From Treponema sp. (GTDB taxonomy: Bacteria; Spirochaetota; Spirochaetia; Treponematales; Treponemataceae), in the NCBI GenBank assembly GCA_003447785.1, contig DLYJ01000230.1:1-11854 (forward strand): a stretch of DNA of 11,854 nt. Reading direction: 5' to 3'. The translations under genes were made by a program, and so were the position numbers. The notes beneath the pieces were generated by a model that was not told the DNA's origin, ran no database searches, and saw nothing but the letters and a program-made list of their open reading frames with translations. Positions within the stretch are counted from its first letter, which is position 1. Every line of letters begins with the position of its first letter. This document shows, in pieces, positions 1 to 4,564 of this stretch.

Positions 1-2
1 AG

Positions 3-404
3 GGGTTTGAAAACGCCTATCCTCATCAGATTTCAGGCGGTATGAACCAGAGGGCAAGTCTTGCCAGGGCACTTGTAGGACACCCGAAAATTCTTCTCCT
101 GGATGAACCGCTGGGGGCACTTGATGCCTTTACCCGCATGAACATGCAGGACGAGATTTTACGAATCAAAAAAGAACACAACATGACAATGTGTATGGTT
201 ACCCACGACGTGGACGAGGCAGTTTATTTAAGCGATTACATCGTTGTAATGTCTGCACGCCCTGCCAGGGTAGAAAAAATCATCAGGATTGATTTGAGCC
301 ATCCCCGTGCGCGTAAACAGGATGTATTCCTCAAATACCGCACACAGATTCTGGAAATTCTTGATTTTGCCGGCCAGCTCAAAGAAGTGGAATACACAAT
401 ATAA
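3..404 (+). CDS. ABC transporter ATP-binding protein, NitT/TauT (SsuB/TauB-like) type, 5'-truncated by window edge
   Basis: This is the C-terminal 133 residues of an ABC ATPase. The reading frame is open to the left edge, so the ATG at 42 is internal and the true start lies outside the window. In order it shows the ABC signature ([12 protein letters not shown], about residues 6-17), Walker B with D-loop ([12 protein letters not shown]) and the H-loop histidine (MVTHDVDEA). The Walker A half is missing because it lies upstream. The sequence style, especially [14 protein letters not shown] and the EAVYLSD segment, matches the ATPases that energise nitrate, sulfonate, taurine or similar importers at the inner face of the membrane. 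A solute-binding lipoprotein follows 77 bases downstream on the same strand, which supports a single importer operon whose permease would lie upstream. The substrate cannot be read from the ATPase. Confidence 0.93.
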   Translation, partial: GFENAYPHQISGGMNQRASLARALVGHPKILLLDEPLGALDAFTRMNMQDEILRIKKEHNMTMCMVTHDVDEAVYLSDYIVVMSARPARVEKIIRIDLSHPRARKQDVFLKYRTQILEILDFAGQLKEVEYTI

Positions 405-458
405 CAGACGGCACGGTGTGGAGTTTATCAGCTTTATTCAGGAAACACTATGGTGGGA

Positions 459-478
459 GCGGAGTTTATAAGGAGATT
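459..478 (+). repeat. Leader motif copy 1 (GCGGAGTTTATAAGGAGATT), contains the RBS of the binding-protein gene
   Basis: The 20 bases include the Shine-Dalgarno AGGAG at 471-475, seven bases before the ATG at 482. A nearly identical 20-mer precedes the Rrf2 gene at 1625-1644, differing only by a one-base shift in the AT tract. The core GGAGTTTAT also occurs at 420-428. The repetition is directly visible. Whether it is functional or part of a dispersed repeat is unknown. Confidence 0.55.
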
Positions 479-481
479 TAT

Positions 482-1528
482 ATGAAAAAAATGAATAAAA
501 TTTTTGCAGTTTTACTGACAGGGCTTCTTTCTTTTACGGCTCTTTCATGTCAGAAAAAGCCGAAGGTTACTGTAATCGGTTATCGTACGGGAAGTTTGTG
601 TGCAATTCCAATTCACATTGCGGTTTTGACAGGGCTTCTTGATGACGAATTTGAAGCAATCGGTCAAAAGGTTGAAGCACTTCATCAGACTGGTTTTTCA
701 GGCACTACAGCAGAACTTGTAGGTTCTGGAAAGGTGCACGGTGGATTTGAACTTATTGCATCAAACCTGCAGGCAATGGAAAACGGTCTTCCTATTGTAT
801 TTGCAACAGGTGTTCATACAGGTTGTACAAGATATTTTGTAAGACCGGATTCCGGTATAAACAGCGTGGCTGATTTAAAAGGAAAAAAAATCGGTGTATT
901 GAATCTCACAGATTCTTCGGTAATCAACTTAAAGCGCAAGCTGGGTGATTACGGAATTAAGGTGAGCCTTGCCGACAGCGAAGTTGACTTTAGAGTTTAT
1001 GAAATGAGTGCTATGGGAATTGCACTTCAGAATAAGGAAGTTGATTTGATTGCACTCCACGAACCGATGGCAACAAAGGTCCAGAAGGAATACGGCTACA
1101 AGGAAATCCTTAATACGGGAACTGACGAAAAGTTTAAGGACGAGTACTGCTGTCAGATTTTTGTTACAGAGGACTTCCTTAAAGATAATCCGGACGGTGT
1201 AAGGGCATTTATCCGTGCCATCCAGAAGGCAAGTGTTTTTGTTCAGACAGTGCCGGAAGAAGCAGCACAGATTCAGCTTGCACACGATTTTACCAGTGGA
1301 ACCGTAGAAGGCAATGTTGAAATCTTAAAAACTTTGAATTACACACCTTCTTACGAAAAAGGAAAGCAGACTTTTGTTAACGCCGTAACCGAATTAAAGG
1401 AACTTGGTCTTTTAAAACCTACAACAGATGTTGACGCCTTTATTAAACGCGGTTATGTAACAATTCCTGGAATTCCTAAGGGATTTACATACGATCCTGC
1501 CACAAAAACTTATACAGAGATAAAATAG
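482..1528 (+). CDS. ABC transporter substrate-binding lipoprotein (NMT1/SsuA/TauA-like)
   Basis: A 348-residue periplasmic binding protein, probably the partner of the upstream ATPase. I chose the ATG at 482 over the in-frame GTG at 416 because AGGAG lies seven bases upstream and this start gives a good lipoprotein signal: MKKMNK, a hydrophobic stretch, then TALSC with the acylated cysteine at residue 23. The mature part has the two-lobe NMT1/TauA-like pattern. This includes an IGYRTGSLCAIPIHIAVLTG opening, the SGINSVADLKGKKIGVLN hinge-strand motif, an EVDLIALHEPMA segment and a DEYCCQIFV segment, with further C-terminal helices. Relatives transport sulfonates, nitrate or thiamine precursors. 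The CymR-like regulator and trans-sulfuration enzyme downstream favour a sulfur compound, but that is inference. The Cys/His motifs HTGC (about residues 114-117) and YCC are notable for a binding protein. The family call is firm and the substrate is unknown. Confidence 0.88.
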   Translation: MKKMNKIFAVLLTGLLSFTALSCQKKPKVTVIGYRTGSLCAIPIHIAVLTGLLDDEFEAIGQKVEALHQTGFSGTTAELVGSGKVHGGFELIASNLQAMENGLPIVFATGVHTGCTRYFVRPDSGINSVADLKGKKIGVLNLTDSSVINLKRKLGDYGIKVSLADSEVDFRVYEMSAMGIALQNKEVDLIALHEPMATKVQKEYGYKEILNTGTDEKFKDEYCCQIFVTEDFLKDNPDGVRAFIRAIQKASVFVQTVPEEAAQIQLAHDFTSGTVEGNVEILKTLNYTPSYEKGKQTFVNAVTELKELGLLKPTTDVDAFIKRGYVTIPGIPKGFTYDPATKTYTEIK

Positions 1529-1533
1529 GAGGC

Positions 1534-1567
1534 GTGATAAAAAGTACTTCCGTGTACTTTTTATCAC
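1534..1567. repeat. Perfect 14-bp inverted repeat (hairpin) just after the binding-protein gene
   Basis: GTGATAAAAAGTAC (1534-1547) and GTACTTTTTATCAC (1554-1567) are exact reverse complements around a TTCCGT loop. The stem starts six bases after the binding-protein stop codon. It is AT-rich and has no T-run after it, so it is not a standard intrinsic terminator. It could stabilise the 3' end of the transporter mRNA, be a protein-binding palindrome, or belong to a dispersed intergenic repeat. The hairpin is directly seen; its role is open. Confidence 0.8.
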
Positions 1568-1569
1568 AA

Positions 1570-1628
1570 GCAGATTTTGCCGTCGGCAAAACTGCGATAT
1601 CGTGCCTCCTGCACGACCGCTAACGCGG
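1570..1628 (+). repeat. Cluster of three further hairpins in the leader of the Rrf2 regulator
   Basis: Three more inverted repeats follow in tandem. GCAGATTTTGCC (1570-1581) pairs with GGCAAAACTGC (1585-1595) around GTC with one bulged A. TCGTGC (1600-1605) pairs with GCACGA (1611-1616) around the loop CTCCT. CCGC (1617-1620) pairs with GCGG (1625-1628) around TAAC. An alternative long-range stem can form between 1527-1539 and 1598-1610 (13 pairs, two of them G-U), which would exclude parts of the local hairpins. The CTCCT loop is complementary to the AGGAG ribosome site at 1637-1641. This suggests either a structured mRNA leader or a compound palindromic repeat element. Confidence 0.65.
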
Positions 1629-1644
1629 AGTTTTATAGGAGATT
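1625..1644 (+). repeat. Leader motif copy 2 (GCGGAGTTTTATAGGAGATT), contains the RBS of the Rrf2 gene
   Basis: Second copy of the 20-base motif seen at 459-478. It contains the Shine-Dalgarno AGGAG at 1637-1641, seven bases before the ATG at 1649. Its first four bases form the right arm of the last hairpin in the leader. Confidence 0.55.
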
Positions 1645-1648
1645 CAGC

Positions 1649-2074
1649 ATGCTCAAGATATCAACAAAAGGACAGTATGCACTGTTAATCATGACAGAAC
1701 TTGCAGAACAGGACCCGGAAAAGTATGTTCCTTTAAAACTATTGTCACACCGTCATAACCTATCTGTTAAATATCTTGAGCAGATACTTATCCGCCTGAG
1801 TAAGGCTGGTCTTGTTGTCGGCCTTCGCGGAAATAACGGTGGCTACAAACTTGCTGACAGTCCAGAAAAATATACGGCAGGTCAGATTTTGCGCGCAATG
1901 GAAGGGGATTTAAATCCAAAGGCTATCGCTTCCGGCAGGGATTTGCTTTCTGTAGGAAACGATGCCTTCTGGGATGAATTCAATAATGTAATCAACGATT
2001 ATGTGAATTCAATAACGCTCGAAGATATAGTACAAAAAAACAGAGAATTTGTCGGATGGGAATATTGCATCTAG
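1649..2074 (+). CDS. Rrf2-family transcriptional regulator, CymR-like
   Basis: A 141-residue winged-helix regulator. The ATG at 1649 is preceded by AGGAG at seven bases, and the protein then begins with the family's characteristic LKISTKGQYAL. The longer in-frame opening from 1577 would translate the hairpin leader and is rejected. The helix-turn-helix covers about residues 25-55 (LKLLSHRHNLSVKYLEQIL), followed by the wing RGNNGGYKLA and the dimerisation helix with YTAGQILRAMEG. The three cysteines that hold the Fe-S cluster in IscR and NsrR are absent; the only Cys is the penultimate residue. The layout, including TLEDIV near the end and a C-terminal isoleucine (WEYCI), resembles Bacillus CymR, the master repressor of cysteine metabolism that works in complex with CysK. 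The adjacent trans-sulfuration gene fits that role. CymR-type function is inferred from resemblance recalled from memory. Confidence 0.88.
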   Translation: MLKISTKGQYALLIMTELAEQDPEKYVPLKLLSHRHNLSVKYLEQILIRLSKAGLVVGLRGNNGGYKLADSPEKYTAGQILRAMEGDLNPKAIASGRDLLSVGNDAFWDEFNNVINDYVNSITLEDIVQKNREFVGWEYCI

Positions 2075-2084
2075 GGGGGAATTT

Positions 2085-3284
2085 ATGAGTAAAAATGAGA
2101 ATGAGGGGCCTTGTGACTGTAAGGCATTAAAAATAGATACAATTTGTGTACGCGGTGATTTGGATTATCAGAGTAGGGATGATACAGGAGCAGTGTGTGT
2201 TCCGATTTATCAGTCGGCAACTTTTGCCCATCCTGAACTTGGCAAGTCTACAGGATATGATTATTCAAGATTAAAAAATCCGACCCGTGATTATCTTGAA
2301 AAAACTGTAGCTGCCCTGGATAAGGCTAAATTCGGTTTTGCCTACAACTGCGGACTTGCCGCAATTACTGCGCTTTTTGATGCAATAATTTTAAAAGAGC
2401 CAAAAGACAAAAAAATACATGTAATCTGCTCGGATGATTTGTACGGCGGCACCGAGAGATTTTTAACAACAATCGGCCAGAAACTGGGCTTTGAAACGAC
2501 CTTTGTTGATACTTCCGATTTGAATAATGTAAAAAAAGCCGCCACAGATTCAACAAAAATCATTTTTATTGAAACTCCTGGTAACCCTTTAATGAAGATT
2601 ACGGATATCCGCGCCACAGCAGATTTTGCCCATTCAATCGGGGCTCTTTTAATCGTGGATAATACTTTTTTAACTGCGTATCTACAGCAGCCCCTTTCTT
2701 TGGGTGCAGACGTTGTAGTTCAGAGCGGAACAAAATTTTTGTGTGGTCATAATGATACTCTTGCAGGCTTTGTCACGACAAATGACGGAAAACTTGCGGA
2801 AAATCTTGAAATAATTACCAAAACGACCGGCTCGGCACTGGGCGCCTTTGATTCATTTTTACTTACCCGCGGAATTAAAACTTTATCGGTTCGTATGGAT
2901 AAACACTGTCAGAACGCCCTTAAAATTGTTGAATTCCTCCAGTCGAATAAACGCGTCAAAAAAGTTCTCTTTCCTGGAATAAAGGAAAGTGCAGGTTATG
3001 AACTTTCCCTAAGGCAGACAGCTGGCTTTGGAAGTATGATTTCTTTTTATGTGGATTCCGTTGACACTGTAAAGAGAGTTTTGAAAAATGTAAAAATAAT
3101 TCACTTTGCAGAAAGCCTTGGCGGAGTTGACAGTCTGATTACGTATCCCGTGACTCAGACTCACGCGGATGTACCTGAAAAACTCAGAAACGAGCGTGGA
3201 ATTACAGATACTCTGGTCCGCCTGAGTGTTGGAATTGAAAACGCTTACGACTTAATCGCGGATTTAGAGCAGGCAATCGGCTAA
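2085..3284 (+). CDS. PLP-dependent trans-sulfuration enzyme (cystathionine beta-lyase / gamma-synthase family)
   Basis: A 399-residue Cys/Met-metabolism PLP enzyme. The ATG at 2085 follows a strong purine-rich site (AGGGGGGA) and lies ten bases after the Rrf2 stop, so the two genes are probably co-transcribed. Family landmarks are clear: YSR (residues 60-62, phosphate-binding Tyr and Arg), DLYGG (Tyr120 stacks on the cofactor ring), VDNTF (Asp192 pairs with the PLP nitrogen), and the Schiff-base Lys217 in SGTKFLCGHND. Near the C-terminus, AESLGGVDSL and LVRLSVGIE carry substrate-carboxylate contacts. The ending LITYPVTQTHADVPEKLR resembles Firmicutes-type cystathionine beta-lyases (MetC) more than O-acetylhomoserine sulfhydrylases, which are usually longer (about 430 residues). 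Gamma-synthase or gamma-lyase activity cannot be excluded. The first 21 residues carry three cysteines (10, 12, 21), an uncommon feature. The role would be methionine/cysteine interconversion in the cytoplasm. Confidence 0.9.
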   Translation: MSKNENEGPCDCKALKIDTICVRGDLDYQSRDDTGAVCVPIYQSATFAHPELGKSTGYDYSRLKNPTRDYLEKTVAALDKAKFGFAYNCGLAAITALFDAIILKEPKDKKIHVICSDDLYGGTERFLTTIGQKLGFETTFVDTSDLNNVKKAATDSTKIIFIETPGNPLMKITDIRATADFAHSIGALLIVDNTFLTAYLQQPLSLGADVVVQSGTKFLCGHNDTLAGFVTTNDGKLAENLEIITKTTGSALGAFDSFLLTRGIKTLSVRMDKHCQNALKIVEFLQSNKRVKKVLFPGIKESAGYELSLRQTAGFGSMISFYVDSVDTVKRVLKNVKIIHFAESLGGVDSLITYPVTQTHADVPEKLRNERGITDTLVRLSVGIENAYDLIADLEQAIG

Positions 3285-3299
3285 AAAAACACCTCCATC

Positions 3300-3328
3300 T
3301 TGTAGAAAGGCCCGCAAAGTTATATATT
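3300..3328 (+). promoter_or_regulatory. Probable sigma-70 promoter for leuB
   Basis: TTGTAG (3300-3305) and TATATT (3323-3328) are separated by 17 bases. The -10 matches the consensus at five of six positions and the -35 only at its TTG. Transcription would start near 3335, giving a 5' leader of roughly 45 bases before the leuB ATG. No terminator was recognised between the trans-sulfuration gene and this point. Confidence 0.4.
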
Positions 3329-3346
3329 TTAACAGGATTAAATAAC

Positions 3347-3361
3347 TTCAGCGCTGCTGAA
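3347..3361 (+). other. Small hairpin in the leuB leader
   Basis: TTCAGC (3347-3352) and GCTGAA (3356-3361) form a six-pair stem with a GCT loop. It ends only four bases before the Shine-Dalgarno TGGAG (3366-3370). No leucine-rich leader peptide or T-box motif is visible, so regulation by this hairpin is speculative. Confidence 0.4.
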
Positions 3362-3378
3362 ATTTTGGAGATATAATT

Positions 3379-4470
3379 ATGGAAAAAACAATTGCTTTGA
3401 TTCCTGGTGATGGTATCGGTCCTGATGTTGTTGCAGAGGCCGTTAAGGTTCTGGATGCTGTAGGAGCAAAATACGGTCACAAGTGGACTTACAAAAATGT
3501 TCTTGCAGGTGGATGCGCAATCGATAAATTTGGTCATCCTCTTCCACAGGATCAGCTCGACATTTGTCTCAATGCTGATTCAGTTCTTCTTGGTGCAGTT
3601 GGCGGTCCAAAATGGGATAACCTTCCTTCAGAAATCCGTCCTGAAAAAGCTCTCCTTGGCCTTCGCGGCGGAATGAAAGTATTTGCTAACCTTCGTCCTG
3701 CTGTAATGTGGAAGCAGCTCAAAGAAGCATGCCCTCTCAAAGATGAAATCGTTGGTGACGGAATCAACATTCTCATCGTTCGCGAACTTACCGGTGGTAT
3801 TTACTTTGGTGAACGGGGAACTTCTGAAGACCAGAACACAGCATGGGATACAGAAAAATATACACGCCCTGAAATCGAACGCATCGTACGCATGGGATTT
3901 GAATACGCTCAGAAACGCCAGAAGAGACTTTGTGTAGTTGATAAGGCAAACATCCTCAACTCAAGCCAGCTCTGGAGACGCGTTGCTGAAGATGTTAAAA
4001 AAGATTACCCTGATGTAACTCTTTCTTACCTCTACATCGACAATGCTTCAATGCAGCTTGTTCGTAATCCGAAACAGTTTGACGTAATCGCTACAAGCAA
4101 CATGTTCGGTGATATCCTCTCTGACGAAGCAAGCCAGATTACAGGTTCAATCGGTATGCTCGCTTCTGCTTCAATCGGTGACAGAAAGGGTCCTGGTCTG
4201 TACGAACCAATTCACGGTTCAGCTCCTGATATCGCAGGTAAAGACCTTGCAAACCCTCTTGCAACAATTCTTTCTGCTGCAATGCTCCTCCGCTACGACT
4301 TTGGTCTTGAAAAGGAAGCAAAAGCAATCGAAGACGCTGTTAACGCAGTTCTTGATGCAGGCTGGAGAACAGGTGATATCGCCGGAAGCCATCTTGAAGA
4401 ACTCAAGGCTAGCGGTAAACTTGTGGGCACAAAGAAAATGGGCCAGCTCGTTGTAGAAAACATCAGATAA
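3379..4470 (+). CDS. leuB: 3-isopropylmalate dehydrogenase
   Basis: LeuB oxidatively decarboxylates 3-isopropylmalate with NAD in the third step of leucine synthesis, in the cytoplasm. The 363 residues match the usual length of about 350-370. The start ATG has TGGAG eight bases upstream. Family motifs are intact: IPGDGIGPDVV at the N-terminus, the LLGLRGGMKVFANLRP substrate loop (about 92-107), RELTGGIYFGERG (Arg135, Tyr142), VDKANIL (Lys189), and SNMFGDILSDEASQ with metal-binding Asp245 and Asp249. The NAD-site segment is GLYEPIHGSAPDIAGKDLANP. These favour LeuB over isocitrate or tartrate dehydrogenase, because the leucine-type loop and RELTGGIYFG are characteristic. The gene appears to be transcribed alone, with a promoter upstream and a strong terminator after it. 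No other leu genes are in the window. Confidence 0.97.
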   Translation: MEKTIALIPGDGIGPDVVAEAVKVLDAVGAKYGHKWTYKNVLAGGCAIDKFGHPLPQDQLDICLNADSVLLGAVGGPKWDNLPSEIRPEKALLGLRGGMKVFANLRPAVMWKQLKEACPLKDEIVGDGINILIVRELTGGIYFGERGTSEDQNTAWDTEKYTRPEIERIVRMGFEYAQKRQKRLCVVDKANILNSSQLWRRVAEDVKKDYPDVTLSYLYIDNASMQLVRNPKQFDVIATSNMFGDILSDEASQITGSIGMLASASIGDRKGPGLYEPIHGSAPDIAGKDLANPLATILSAAMLLRYDFGLEKEAKAIEDAVNAVLDAGWRTGDIAGSHLEELKASGKLVGTKKMGQLVVENIR

Positions 4471-4486
4471 TTGAATTATGATAAAT

Positions 4487-4523
4487 GCCGCAAAGTCGTC
4501 TGACGGCCTTGCGGCTTTTTTTT
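4487..4523 (+). terminator. Rho-independent terminator of leuB
   Basis: GCCGCAA (4487-4493) pairs perfectly with TTGCGGC (4509-4515), with extra GC pairing possible inside the loop. Eight T residues follow directly (4516-4523). It starts 17 bases after the leuB stop, in textbook position. Confidence 0.92.
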
Positions 4524-4525
4524 GC

Positions 4526-4554
4526 TTGCAAAGCATTATTATATAAACTAAAAT
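4526..4554 (+). promoter_or_regulatory. Probable promoter of the DUF5312-like gene / pgeF unit, very close to the start codon
   Basis: TTGCAA (4526-4531) and TAAAAT (4549-4554) are 17 bases apart, with four and five matches to consensus. The predicted start of transcription is near 4561, only a few bases before the ATG at 4565. An overlapping TATAAA at 4542-4547 is an alternative -10. The region is AT-rich, so chance matches are possible. Confidence 0.4.
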
Positions 4555-4564
4555 TAAATAGTAT

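Noticed and set aside
399..404. C-terminal isoleucine of the ABC ATPase (EYTI) as a second CysK-binding tail
   Set aside because: A single terminal residue match in an ATPase with no known CysK link is most simply coincidence.
416..481. GTG at 416 as the start of the binding protein, adding 22 residues
   Set aside because: The extension would bury the lipoprotein signal peptide and has no ribosome site. ATG 482 has AGGAG at seven bases.
929..1285. Minus-strand open frame of 118 codons within the binding-protein gene
   Set aside because: It lies wholly inside a well-supported gene and its product has no recognisable motif; a shadow frame.
1534..1567. The 14-bp hairpin as an intrinsic terminator
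   Set aside because: The stem is AT-rich and the bases after it (AAGCAG) lack the required T-run.
1534..1623. A 29-codon open frame beginning GTG 1534 behind AGGAGG
   Set aside because: The spacer is only one base, the codons are dictated by the palindromes, and the peptide resembles nothing I know. It is better explained as a structured non-coding region.
1577..1648. Start of the Rrf2 protein at 1577
   Set aside because: It would translate the hairpin leader. Family proteins begin at the LKISTKG segment, encoded from 1649, behind a good ribosome site.
2049..2084. TTG at 2049 as the start of the trans-sulfuration enzyme
   Set aside because: It overlaps the Rrf2 gene and lacks a ribosome site. 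ATG 2085 follows AGGGGGGA.
3285..3378. T-box or SAM riboswitch before leuB or around the trans-sulfuration gene
   Set aside because: The space is too short (94 and 10 bases) and no T-box sequence or SAM-box core pattern is visible.
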